A stretch of 5,969 nt of DNA from an uncultured Altererythrobacter sp. (GCA_937950385.1 CALFEA010000150.1:1-5969); one strand, 5' to 3'. Counted from the first letter of the stretch, positions 1 to 5,603 are shown. Notes: generated by a model not told the origin, from the letters alone. Numbers and translations are program-made.

Positions 1-1
1 A

Positions 2-337
2 CCCACCAGCCGCGACAATGCCGCTGAACATTTGCGGTTCTTCTCAGGCAAAGTGATGGAATTGCATAGCGGGGCCGCCTTGGTGCGCGATGATGCATGC
101 GTGTGGAGCCATTCGGATTGTGCAAAGCTGCATGTGCGCGAGTTGTCCGATGCATTTATTGAAAGCTATCTCGATGCCGAGTGGCCGGAAATTTCCTATT
201 GCGCTGGTGCGTTTCGGATAGAGGCCATGGGCGTGCAATTGTTTGAACGGATTGAAGGCGATCAATTCACAGTGCTGGGCATGCCGCTAATTCCGGTGCT
301 AGGCGCATTGCGAGCAGAAGGTGTATTGGCGTCATGA
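2..337 (+). CDS. maf: Maf-family nucleotide pyrophosphatase, C-terminal part (5' end outside window)
   Basis: This is the last 111 or so codons of a Maf/YhdE-type protein. The family hydrolyses non-canonical or canonical nucleoside triphosphates to monophosphates in the cytoplasm and has been linked to septum formation. The frame is open from the left edge and reads [18 protein letters not shown], a typical Maf core segment. It continues with [16 protein letters not shown], the [13 protein letters not shown] block and the hydrophobic ending [15 protein letters not shown], all at the expected places. Family members are about 190-200 residues, so roughly 80-90 residues, including the N-terminal substrate-binding Ser-x-Ser-x-x-R region, lie outside the window. 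A TTG at 32 is internal and not the start. The stop TGA overlaps the ATG of aroE by four bases, so the two genes are probably translationally coupled. The family is clear; the exact substrate is not. Confidence 0.9.
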   Translation, partial: PTSRDNAAEHLRFFSGKVMELHSGAALVRDDACVWSHSDCAKLHVRELSDAFIESYLDAEWPEISYCAGAFRIEAMGVQLFERIEGDQFTVLGMPLIPVLGALRAEGVLAS

Positions 338-1200
338 CCGGACCTTATGCCGAGGTGATCGGTGACCCCATTGCGCAGTCAAAATCGCCATTGATCCATG
401 GGTTTTGGCTACAAAGGCTTGGTATTGATGCAGATTATCGCGCGCATCATGTGACGCCATACGAATTGGGCGCTTACCTAGAGGTGCGCCGCCAAGACCC
501 CAATTGGCGCGGCTGCAATGTGACTATGCCGCATAAGCAAGCCGTGCTGCCGCATTTGGATGGGATCGAAAGCCCGGCGGATCAAATCGGCGCGGTGAAC
601 ACGATTGTCCGGCGCAGTGATGGCAATTTGATAGGTATAAACACCGATGCAGGCGGCTTTTTGGAACCCTTGCGCAAAGTGCTGGGACAAGACCATTTGT
701 TCCGAATGGCGCGCATCTTGGGTACGGGAGGCGCAGCGCGGGCAATTATCACAGCCTTGGCGGGCGAAGGTTTCACTTTGGTGGTAGCAGGGCGCAATCC
801 CGACAAGGCCCGCGCTCTTTTGGATGAGCTTGCGCCCGCTAATGGCCAGCTTGAACATCACGCCGCCCCGCTTGCCCATTTTGCTGCTCCAACCGATTTC
901 GAATTTGATGACCGCGAGGGCATTTTGGATCTTATCATCAATGCTTCGCCTCTGGGAATGCGCGGCCAGCCGGAATTGGCGTTTGATTGGAGCCATGCCC
1001 CGCCTGCTGCAATCGCTTATGATATCATCACCGACCCGCTGGAGACGCCATTCCTCACCGCTGCCCGCGGCAATAGCCATCCCGCGATTGATGGCCTTGC
1101 TATGTTAATCAGCCAAGCAGCCTATGCTTTTGAATTGTTCTTTGGCGCGAAACCCCCGCGCGATGCCGACCGCGAATTGCGAGAAATATTGCTGAAATGA
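334..1200 (+). CDS. aroE: shikimate dehydrogenase (NADP+)
   Basis: AroE reduces 3-dehydroshikimate to shikimate with NADPH in the cytoplasm, the fourth step of the chorismate pathway. At 288 residues it is slightly longer than the roughly 272 of E. coli AroE. The N-terminal catalytic domain has the shikimate-binding S-K-S at residues 16-18 in [21 protein letters not shown] carries catalytic Lys68, followed by Asn89 in GAVNTIV and Asp105 in GINTDAGGF, matching K65, N86 and D102 of E. coli. The Rossmann domain shows GTGGAAR at 130-136 and AGRNPDKA at 152-159, where Arg154 fits the NADP phosphate site. NASPLGM and the C-terminal [19 protein letters not shown] complete the pattern. The ATG sits in the maf stop codon (ATGA), with an AGAAGG-like ribosome site at 316-321, rather far upstream. 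The gene ends in another ATGA overlap with coaE. No key residue is missing. Confidence 0.97.
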   Translation: MTGPYAEVIGDPIAQSKSPLIHGFWLQRLGIDADYRAHHVTPYELGAYLEVRRQDPNWRGCNVTMPHKQAVLPHLDGIESPADQIGAVNTIVRRSDGNLIGINTDAGGFLEPLRKVLGQDHLFRMARILGTGGAARAIITALAGEGFTLVVAGRNPDKARALLDELAPANGQLEHHAAPLAHFAAPTDFEFDDREGILDLIINASPLGMRGQPELAFDWSHAPPAAIAYDIITDPLETPFLTAARGNSHPAIDGLAMLISQAAYAFELFFGAKPPRDADRELREILLK

Positions 1201-1802
1201 CCAATACCGACAAGCGTCCCCAAACCATTGGTCTGACTGGTTCCATCGGCATGGGCAAATCCACCGTGGCGGCCATGTTTGAAGAAGCCGGTGTGCCGGT
1301 TTTTGATGCGGATGCCGAAGTGCGCGCCATGCAGGGGCCAGACGGTGAATTAATCCCCGCGATTGAGGCAGCTTTTCCAGGTTCCACTGGCCCCGGCGGC
1401 GTCAACCGCGAAGCCTTGGGCGCGCAAGTGTTTGCTGATGCCGATGCCCGCGCCCGATTAGAGGCGATTGTCCATCCGGCGGTTGGCCAAAAACGTGCAA
1501 GCTTCATTGAAGCAAATGCGGGTGAGCCGCTTATCCTGTTTGACATTCCGCTGCTGTTTGAAGGTGGCGGTCACGCGATGGTTGATCATATTGTGGTTGT
1601 CTCTGCGCCTGCCAATATTCAGCGAGAGCGCGTGCTGTCGAGGCCGGGAATGACGGCGGAAAAATTTGAGCATATTCTCTCGATACAAACCCCCGATGCA
1701 GAAAAACGCGCGCGAGCTGATCACATTATCGACACGGGCGTATCGCACGAGGAAACCCGCGCCATGGTGCAGGCATTGATTGCAGAATTGCTGCGAGAAT
1801 AA
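1197..1802 (+). CDS. coaE: dephospho-CoA kinase
   Basis: CoaE phosphorylates the ribose 3' hydroxyl of dephospho-CoA using ATP, the last step of coenzyme A synthesis, in the cytoplasm. The 201-residue length is normal. The P-loop GSIGMGKST lies at residues 15-23. It is followed by VFDADAEVRAM at 35-45 with the conserved Asp-x-Asp (37, 39), IVHP at 91-94 and DIPLLFE at 116-122. The C-terminal signature PDAEKRARADHIIDTG lies at 166-181. The ATG overlaps the aroE stop by four bases, so translation is probably coupled and no separate promoter is expected. The start is supported because the P-loop begins about 15 residues in, as in other members. A 61-base gap follows before dnaQ. The short N-terminal extension before the P-loop is unremarkable. 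Confidence 0.97.
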   Translation: MTNTDKRPQTIGLTGSIGMGKSTVAAMFEEAGVPVFDADAEVRAMQGPDGELIPAIEAAFPGSTGPGGVNREALGAQVFADADARARLEAIVHPAVGQKRASFIEANAGEPLILFDIPLLFEGGGHAMVDHIVVVSAPANIQRERVLSRPGMTAEKFEHILSIQTPDAEKRARADHIIDTGVSHEETRAMVQALIAELLRE

Positions 1803-1803
1803 G

Positions 1804-1813
1804 CGAAATTTCG
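1804..1813. repeat. 10-base perfect palindrome just after coaE
   Basis: CGAAATTTCG reads the same on both strands and starts two bases after the coaE stop. It lies in the 61-base gap before dnaQ. It lacks a loop and a following T-run, so it is not a convincing terminator. It could be a small protein-binding site or chance; ten-base palindromes are not rare. Confidence 0.25.
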
Positions 1814-1863
1814 TAGCTTCAAACCCCTTGCGCAAATGCCAATCTGCGCCGATAGTCTAACCA

Positions 1864-2583
1864 ATGCGTGAAATTGTATTCGATACTGAAACCACTGGTC
1901 TCGACCCAAAGACGGGCGACCGAATGGTTGAAATGGGCTGCGTTGAAATGGTCAATAAGGTGGCCACAGGCGCAACTTACCACGCTTATTACAATCCAGA
2001 GCGCGATATGCCTTCGCAAGCAGAGGCTGTGCATGGGCTTTCGGCCAGTTTTCTGTCCGATAAGCCGCTTTTCAAAGATACAGCTGGTGAATTCCTCGAA
2101 TTTATCGGTGATGCGCCGCTGATCGCGCATAATGCCAGCTTTGACTTTGGTTTTCTCAATTCTGAGCTTGTGATTGCCGGAATGGAGCCCATTTCGCTTG
2201 ATCGCAAGATCGACACGGTGGCTTTGGCGCGCAAAAAGCACCCCGGGGCGAAATTATCGCTCGATGCTTTGTGCACCCGCTATGGCATTGATCGCAGTCA
2301 CCGCGTCAAACACGGCGCTTTGCTTGACGCAGAATTGCTCGCGCAAGTTTACGTTGAGCTAACCGGTGGTCGTCAGATTGGACTGGGATTGGCGGCGGAT
2401 GCTGCACCGGGTGAAGCCAGACCCAATGAAGTGGCCGCAGATTTAATTGGGCGGCCAACAGGTGTGCGGCGCGAACCCCGCCCGCATTCCGCCAGCGTAG
2501 AAGAATTGGCACGGCATGCAGAGTTCGTCGCCCAAATGGAAACCCCGCTTTGGCATCATACGGGGGTCAATAAGAGGGTCTAG
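1864..2583 (+). CDS. dnaQ: DNA polymerase III epsilon subunit (3'-5' proofreading exonuclease)
   Basis: Epsilon removes misincorporated 3' nucleotides in the replicative polymerase core. The 239 residues carry all three DEDDh exonuclease motifs. Exo I is FDTETTGL with Asp7 and Glu9. Exo II is HNASFDFGFLN with Asp94. Exo III is HGALLDAELLA with His150 and Asp155. The phrase HGALLDAELLAQVYVELTGG is characteristic of replicative DnaQ rather than RNase T or other DEDDh nucleases. Residues after about 170 form a low-complexity linker and tail (PRPHSASVEELARHAEF), which in E. coli epsilon binds the alpha subunit; here that role is inferred from position. The ATG is fixed by Exo I beginning at residue 6. 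No Shine-Dalgarno is visible upstream, so expression may depend on read-through from coaE or on a leaderless message. In sphingomonads dnaQ commonly sits next to coaE and aroE. Confidence 0.96.
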   Translation: MREIVFDTETTGLDPKTGDRMVEMGCVEMVNKVATGATYHAYYNPERDMPSQAEAVHGLSASFLSDKPLFKDTAGEFLEFIGDAPLIAHNASFDFGFLNSELVIAGMEPISLDRKIDTVALARKKHPGAKLSLDALCTRYGIDRSHRVKHGALLDAELLAQVYVELTGGRQIGLGLAADAAPGEARPNEVAADLIGRPTGVRREPRPHSASVEELARHAEFVAQMETPLWHHTGVNKRV

Positions 2584-2600
2584 CGTTTGGACCTGCAAAT

Positions 2601-2605
2601 AGGAG
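2601..2605 (+). promoter_or_regulatory. Shine-Dalgarno of hpf
   Basis: AGGAG ends 10 bases before the ATG at 2616. It is the best ribosome binding site in the window and supports that start. It suggests hpf is translated independently of dnaQ, whose stop lies 32 bases upstream of the hpf ATG. Confidence 0.7.
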
Positions 2606-2615
2606 CATAGCACTT

Positions 2616-3182
2616 ATGGATATTCGCGTTTCCGGACATCAGGTTGAAACAGGCGCCGCATTGCAGGATCATGCGAGCGAGCGACTAACCACCATTGTCG
2701 AGAAATATTTTGACGGCGCGATTTCCTCTCATGTGACCTTTGGCAAAGCCTCCTCCCACGCTTTTCGCTGCGATATTGTGACCCATGCGATGCAGGGCTT
2801 GGTCATCAAGGCGCAAGCAGAGGCCCATGATGCCCACCAGGCCCTCGACGGGGCAGCCGCCAAAATCGACAAACAATTGCGCCGGTATAAAAGCCGGATC
2901 AAAGATCGGCATGAACAAACCGCGTTTGCGGTGAAAGAAGAAGAAGCGGCTTACACTATCTTTGCTGTTGAAGATGATGAGGTAGAAGTCACTGCCGATG
3001 CGCCGCTGATTATTGCAGAAACAAGCGTTGATGTGCCTGAAACCAGCGTGGCAGATGCAGTTATGCTATTGGATTTACGCGATACCCCTGCATTATTGTT
3101 CAAAAATGCTGGAAGTGGGCGGCATAATATGGTTTACCGCCGCGAAGATGGGTCGATCGGCTGGGTCGAACCAACACGCTAG
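2616..3182 (+). CDS. hpf: long-form ribosome hibernation promoting factor (HPF/RaiA family)
   Basis: HPF binds the 30S decoding region in slow-growing or starved cells. The long form dimerises through its C-terminal domain and pairs 70S ribosomes into 100S particles. The N-terminal S30AE domain spans residues 1-100 (MDIRVSGHQVETGAALQDHA at the start, DKQLRRYKSRIKDRHE at its basic end). An acidic linker covers roughly 105-145 (KEEEAAYTIFAVEDDEVEV). The C-terminal domain runs from about 149 to the end, with LLDLRDTPALLFKNAGSG and NMVYRREDGSIGWVEP, matching the F-x-N-x-x-x-G and VYRR-x-DG pattern of long HPF. The total of 188 residues is normal for the long form and too long for short HPF or YfiA. 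In proteobacteria hpf commonly lies beside ptsN, as here. Stress or stationary-phase control is expected from the family, but I could not identify a specific promoter. Confidence 0.95.
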   Translation: MDIRVSGHQVETGAALQDHASERLTTIVEKYFDGAISSHVTFGKASSHAFRCDIVTHAMQGLVIKAQAEAHDAHQALDGAAAKIDKQLRRYKSRIKDRHEQTAFAVKEEEAAYTIFAVEDDEVEVTADAPLIIAETSVDVPETSVADAVMLLDLRDTPALLFKNAGSGRHNMVYRREDGSIGWVEPTR

Positions 3183-3186
3183 AGCT

Positions 3187-3213
3187 GCCGGGTACCCCAA
3201 CCGGCTTTATAAC
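3187..3213 (+). terminator. weak terminator-like hairpin after hpf
   Basis: GCCGG (3187-3191) can pair with CCGGC (3201-3205) around a 9-base loop, starting five bases after the hpf stop. It is followed by the T-rich stretch TTTATAACTTTGTTTT. The stem is only five pairs and the T-run is interrupted, so termination would be partial at best. It may let ptsN be expressed partly apart from hpf. Confidence 0.35.
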
Positions 3214-3303
3214 TTTGTTTTGAAACATGGCGGTTAGCAGGCCTTGACCGGGCCAACTATGCTGCCGTTGTGTTAGCAATTAGGATATTAAAGCAGTTCC
3301 CCC

Positions 3304-3765
3304 ATGAATGTGAATTTCAAACTTTTGCCCGAAGCTGCGGTGACCACGCGCCTTGCCTCGAAGCAAGCAGTGCTGGAACAGGCTGCGCAGGTATTTGCTG
3401 AAGTCTACGGCTTGGATGCGAGCATTGCCCTAGAAGGCCTGCTGGAGCGCGAGCGTTTGGGTTCCACCGGATTTGGCCGCGGCGTTGCGATACCGCACGC
3501 CCGTGCCGCTGGCATTAACCGCCCAATTGTGGTGCTTTTGCAGCTTGAAACACCGGTGGATTTTGACGCAGCTGATGGCATGCCGGTTGATTTGGTTTTT
3601 GCTATGTTGTCGCCTGAAAACGCTGGCGCTGCGCATCTCCATGCGCTGGCGGCAATTTCGCGTCTGGTGCGCGATGATGCGATGCATGCAGCCTTGTCAC
3701 AGGCTCCGGATAGTGAGGCGCTATATGCTCAATTGAGCAATCGCCTTTATCAAGATGCCGCCTGA
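3304..3765 (+). CDS. ptsN: nitrogen-regulatory PTS protein IIA (EIIA-Ntr)
   Basis: PtsN is the terminal phosphoacceptor of the nitrogen phosphotransferase relay (PtsP to NPr to PtsN). It acts as a cytoplasmic regulator of potassium transport, stress responses and metabolism rather than as a sugar transporter component. The 153 residues form one PTS EIIA type 2 domain. ERERLGSTGFGRGVAIPHAR at residues 48-67 contains the phosphorylated histidine, His65. PVDFDAADGMPVDLVFAML and HLHALAAISRLVRDD are the usual core segments. The 121-base spacer from hpf leaves room for its own promoter, but I see no good one. There is also no clear Shine-Dalgarno near the ATG: the nearest purine-rich stretch, AGGA at 3282-3285, is 18 bases away. 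The start still fits the family length. The gene overlaps the next one by 11 bases. Confidence 0.95.
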   Translation: MNVNFKLLPEAAVTTRLASKQAVLEQAAQVFAEVYGLDASIALEGLLERERLGSTGFGRGVAIPHARAAGINRPIVVLLQLETPVDFDAADGMPVDLVFAMLSPENAGAAHLHALAAISRLVRDDAMHAALSQAPDSEALYAQLSNRLYQDAA

Positions 3766-4282
3766 TCGTTCACCCGACGAGCTTGTTCCTGCATCGCTAA
3801 AAGCGGATAGTGCAGAGCTGCATTTCCGCGCGCTTGAGCGTCTATACGGCTCAGCTCCCGTCAACACGCTGTTTTCATCGCAATTGTCTATCGTGGGGCA
3901 AGGTGCCTCGCGTCTGACATTTGATATTGATGAAAGCTGTTATCACGCAGCGGGTGCAGCGCACGGTACGATTTATTTCAAAATGCTCGATGATGCCGCC
4001 TTTTATGCTGCCAATACGCTGGTGACGGACAAATTCCTGCTGACCACCAGCTTCAACTTGCATTTCACCAAGCCGGTGCGTGCCGGTAAAGTGATCGCAG
4101 AGGGCAAGTGGATTAGCGGCAAACGCCGGGTGTTCGTCGCCGAATCGCGCCTGATCGATGAAGAGGGTGATGAGATTGGCCGGGGCACGGGCACATTCAT
4201 GCGTTCCCACATCGCGCTTTCAGGTCTCGATGGCTATGTGCATGGCGTTCCAGGCACACAGCCAACTGAAAACAAGCGATAA
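3755..4282 (+). CDS. PaaI-type hotdog-fold thioesterase
   Basis: This is a 175-residue protein with a hotdog-fold acyl-CoA thioesterase domain at about residues 38-152. The central motif is AAGAAHGTIYFKMLDDAAFY (65-84), the equivalent of the HGG...D helix of PaaI/YbgC-like enzymes, with His70-Gly71 and Asp79/Asp80 as the likely active-site region. SFNLHFTKPVRAGKVIAEGK (99-118) and GRGTGTFMRS (142-151) are the usual later strands. The family hydrolyses acyl-CoA thioesters in the cytosol; the substrate cannot be told from sequence. The first 37 residues are a charged extension outside the domain, and the tail after 152 is flexible. The ATG lies inside ptsN, giving an 11-base overlap in another frame, so expression probably depends on ptsN translation. 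A later start inside the extension cannot be excluded. The family call is firm; the biological role is unknown. Confidence 0.85.
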   Translation: MPPDRSPDELVPASLKADSAELHFRALERLYGSAPVNTLFSSQLSIVGQGASRLTFDIDESCYHAAGAAHGTIYFKMLDDAAFYAANTLVTDKFLLTTSFNLHFTKPVRAGKVIAEGKWISGKRRVFVAESRLIDEEGDEIGRGTGTFMRSHIALSGLDGYVHGVPGTQPTENKR

Positions 4283-4287
4283 TTCGC

Positions 4288-4623
4288 TTGGACGCGCGGC
4301 TTCCAGCCCATTTAGAAGTCTCCGGAATGATCCGCATGGTTCAAGCCGAAGGCGGCTTTGCCACTGTCTTGCACAAGGGCGAGCGCGAGGCCGGTACGGT
4401 GATTTTGTTAACTATAGAACGCAATGAAAACGCAACGGTTTGGGAGCGGATGCCGCAATTGGACGGTAGCCGCCCATTTCATGTTGCAAAGCGGGAAAAC
4501 ACAGAAAAACCACAGGAAATTTCTGAATACCTTGCGCGGCGCCAGTCTCAAGACCCCGATATTTGGGTGTTAGAGCTGGATATCGCGGATGCCGAACGGT
4601 TCATCGCATCTTTGCCCTACTAG
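4288..4623 (+). CDS. DUF1491 family protein of unknown function
   Basis: This is a small soluble protein of 111 residues with no signal peptide or membrane segment. It resembles the alphaproteobacterial DUF1491 family. The recognisable blocks are RLPAHLEVSGMIR (4-16), GGFATVLHKGEREAGTV (22-38), VWERMPQLDGSRPF (51-64) and DPDIWVLELDIADAERF (89-105). No catalytic motif is evident, so no function is proposed. The start is a TTG at 4288. An in-frame TGA at 4267-4269 limits upstream choices, and the only later ATG (4327) would remove the conserved RLP...SG block, so TTG is preferred. No Shine-Dalgarno is visible. The gene begins five bases after the thioesterase stop, so it probably shares a message with ptsN and the thioesterase. 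I am confident it is a real gene because the conserved blocks span the whole frame. Confidence 0.85.
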   Translation: MDARLPAHLEVSGMIRMVQAEGGFATVLHKGEREAGTVILLTIERNENATVWERMPQLDGSRPFHVAKRENTEKPQEISEYLARRQSQDPDIWVLELDIADAERFIASLPY

Positions 4624-4696
4624 GGTAGTTGTTAACTTGACCTTGGCGTTTGAAAGGCTATTTCGCCCTCACTTCGTTGACGCGCAGGCGGCTTGA

Positions 4697-4714
4697 GGTG
4701 GCAATTCTGCTACC
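4697..4714 (+). repeat. inverted repeat, 7-pair stem with 4-base loop
   Basis: GGTGGCA (4697-4703) pairs with TGCTACC (4708-4714) around ATTC, with one G-T wobble. It is the strongest of the small hairpins upstream of the hydrolase gene. It has no T-tract, so it is not a terminator by itself. Confidence 0.45.
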
Positions 4715-4736
4715 GAGCTAGCACGCAGACGGGGGA

Positions 4737-4750
4737 CAGCCGGCAGGCTG
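4737..4750 (+). repeat. inverted repeat, 5-pair stem with 4-base loop
   Basis: CAGCC (4737-4741) pairs with GGCTG (4746-4750) around GGCA. It is followed by CTTTGG, which is too short a T-run for a terminator. Confidence 0.35.
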
Positions 4751-4752
4751 CT

Positions 4753-4782
4753 TTGGATCAATCCTTTATATCGCTGTAAACT
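4753..4782 (+). promoter_or_regulatory. possible promoter of the cell-wall hydrolase gene
   Basis: TTGGAT (4753-4758) and TAAACT (4777-4782), 18 bases apart, resemble -35 and -10 boxes with about 3/6 and 4/6 matches to the housekeeping consensus. Transcription would start near 4789, giving a leader of about 53 bases. The match is weak. The position is plausible because the gene needs its own promoter after a 218-base gap. Confidence 0.25.
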
Positions 4783-4790
4783 TTAGCGAT
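4770..4790. repeat. 21-base operator-like inverted repeat
   Basis: ATCGCT (4770-4775) is mirrored by AGCGAT (4785-4790) with nine bases between and a G-T match just inside. It covers the possible -10 box at 4777-4782, the usual place for a repressor operator. It could equally be an RNA hairpin or chance. No regulator gene is present in the window to pair with it. Confidence 0.35.
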
Positions 4791-4804
4791 CAGGTCCTCA
4801 CCTG
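4791..4804 (+). repeat. inverted repeat with CCTC loop
   Basis: CAGGT (4791-4795) pairs with ACCTG (4800-4804) around the loop CCTC, directly abutting the preceding inverted repeat. If transcription starts near 4789 it would form a hairpin at the very 5' end of the message. The exposed CCUC resembles an anti-Shine-Dalgarno sequence; this is only suggestive. Confidence 0.35.
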
Positions 4805-4841
4805 CGACGGAGCTCGTTCACCGCTCAAAATGTGAAATATA

Positions 4842-5519
4842 ATGAGTCGTAAGACCCATAAAATTACCGCAGCCGTTCTTACAGCTGCAACTGTTTTTGC
4901 CCTTGCCAGCTCCGAAATGTCGGGTGCGTTTGCGCAAGAGGACACCGCCGCACCGGCCCCTGAACCCCTCCAGGAAGTTGCCGCCGGCGCACCGGCACCA
5001 GTATTTGTGTCGAATGAAGTTATCCAACCTGTTCCCGAAGTGGTCGAAGAAGACTTGGTTGAAGCAGTGGTGGTTGAAGAGCCAATCCCTGCTCCAAACG
5101 CTAGCTCATTGCGCGAATTGGTCCGCAAGACCTCGACTGACTTTGCATTGAGCGAGCAAATGCGCTGCCTTGCAGGAACAGTATTTTTTGAAGCACGCGG
5201 CGAACCGCTGGCAGGCCAATTGGCTGTCGCAAAAGTCGTGATGAACCGCGCTGATGATCGCCGCTTCCCTAACAGCTATTGCGGCGTGGTTTATCAGCGC
5301 TCGCAGTTTAGCTTTGTCCGCGGTGGCCGTATGCCCCGCATCAACACTGGCTCAGCGGCGTGGAAACGCGCCAAAGCGATCGCTCGGATCGCGCATGAAG
5401 GCCAATGGGATAGCGCAGCAGACGATTCGCTCTATTTCCACGCGAATTATGTGCGCCCCAGCTGGAGCCGCAAAAAATCAAAGCGTGCGACAATCAACAC
5501 CCATATCTTCTATCGCTAA
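4842..5519 (+). CDS. secreted SleB-like cell-wall hydrolase (Hydrolase_2 domain)
   Basis: This is a 225-residue exported protein of the SleB/CwlJ hydrolase family, which cleaves peptidoglycan glycan strands. In this non-sporing context it would act in periplasmic wall remodelling. Residues 1-31 form a Sec signal peptide: basic n-region MSRKTHK, hydrophobic core ITAAVLTAATVFALA, and likely cleavage after AFA before Gln32. Residues 33-87 are a linker rich in Ala, Pro, Val and Glu, with repeated short APAPEP- and VVEE-like elements. The catalytic domain starts near 105. CLAGTVFFEARGE has the expected catalytic Glu117; AVAKVVMNRADDRRFPNSYCGVVYQ, SQFSF, YFHANYVRPSW (His200) and the terminal NTHIFYR follow. 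Cys109 and Cys147 could form a disulfide. There is no separate peptidoglycan-binding domain. An in-frame TGA at 4833-4835 and the signal peptide fix the ATG, although the Shine-Dalgarno is poor. It is bounded downstream by a strong terminator. Confidence 0.9.
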   Translation: MSRKTHKITAAVLTAATVFALASSEMSGAFAQEDTAAPAPEPLQEVAAGAPAPVFVSNEVIQPVPEVVEEDLVEAVVVEEPIPAPNASSLRELVRKTSTDFALSEQMRCLAGTVFFEARGEPLAGQLAVAKVVMNRADDRRFPNSYCGVVYQRSQFSFVRGGRMPRINTGSAAWKRAKAIARIAHEGQWDSAADDSLYFHANYVRPSWSRKKSKRATINTHIFYR

Positions 5520-5541
5520 AGGCGGCAGAATTTGAACCTTC

Positions 5542-5580
5542 AAAAAGGGCTCCGCACTGTTCCAGTTCGGGGCCCTTTTT
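5542..5580. terminator. strong bidirectional intrinsic terminator
   Basis: A 13-pair stem (left arm 5542-5554, right arm 5568-5580, one T-G wobble) encloses a 13-base loop that itself contains ACTG/CAGT. The left arm begins with AAAAA and the right arm ends with TTTTT, so either strand gives a GC-rich hairpin followed by U residues. It lies 22 bases after the hydrolase stop and 23 bases beyond the xth stop on the other strand. It probably serves both convergent genes. Confidence 0.9.
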
Positions 5581-5603
5581 GTGTCTGTGTTAGCCGCAAG
5601 GAA

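Larger units (their letters stand above)
4624..4841. other. 218-base intergenic region with several small hairpins
   Basis: No coding frame here looks real. The region separates the ptsN-DUF1491 group from the secreted hydrolase gene and must hold any promoter for the latter. By eye it holds four compact inverted repeats: 4697-4714 (seven pairs, one G-T), 4737-4750 (five pairs), 4770-4790 (six outer pairs) and 4791-4804 (five pairs). None is followed by a run of T, so none looks like an intrinsic terminator. No tRNA, tmRNA, SRP RNA or riboswitch core was recognised. Confidence 0.6.

Noticed and set aside
478..1080. 200-residue open frame on the minus strand opposite aroE
   Set aside because: It lies antisense to a well-conserved aroE, is rich in Cys, Arg and His in the way shadow frames are, and matches no family I recognise.
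1109..1546. 145-residue open frame on the minus strand opposite the aroE end and coaE
   Set aside because: Low-complexity Ala/Ser/Pro translation antisense to conserved coaE, with no motif; a reading-frame shadow.
4631..4664. TTGACC with a downstream TATTTC as a promoter, and GTTAAC as a CtrA half-site
   Set aside because: The -10 match is only about 3/6 with a 16-base spacer, and it sits nearly 180 bases from the gene. There is no second TTAA at the spacing CtrA needs.
4751..4765. GGATCAATCC resembling a tRNA T-arm
   Set aside because: The stem and loop lengths are wrong for a T-arm, and no anticodon or acceptor arm could be placed around it.
4838..4843. Perfect TATAAT hexamer just before and into the hydrolase start codon
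   Set aside because: Transcription from it would begin after the ATG and remove the basic part of the signal peptide. The upstream TTCACC is only 15 bases away and a poor -35. It is probably coincidental in an AT-rich start region.
4790..5128. 112-residue open frame on the minus strand opposite the hydrolase signal and neck
   Set aside because: Ser/Thr/Gly-rich translation is the expected antisense product of the Ala/Pro/Val/Glu neck, with no conserved motif.
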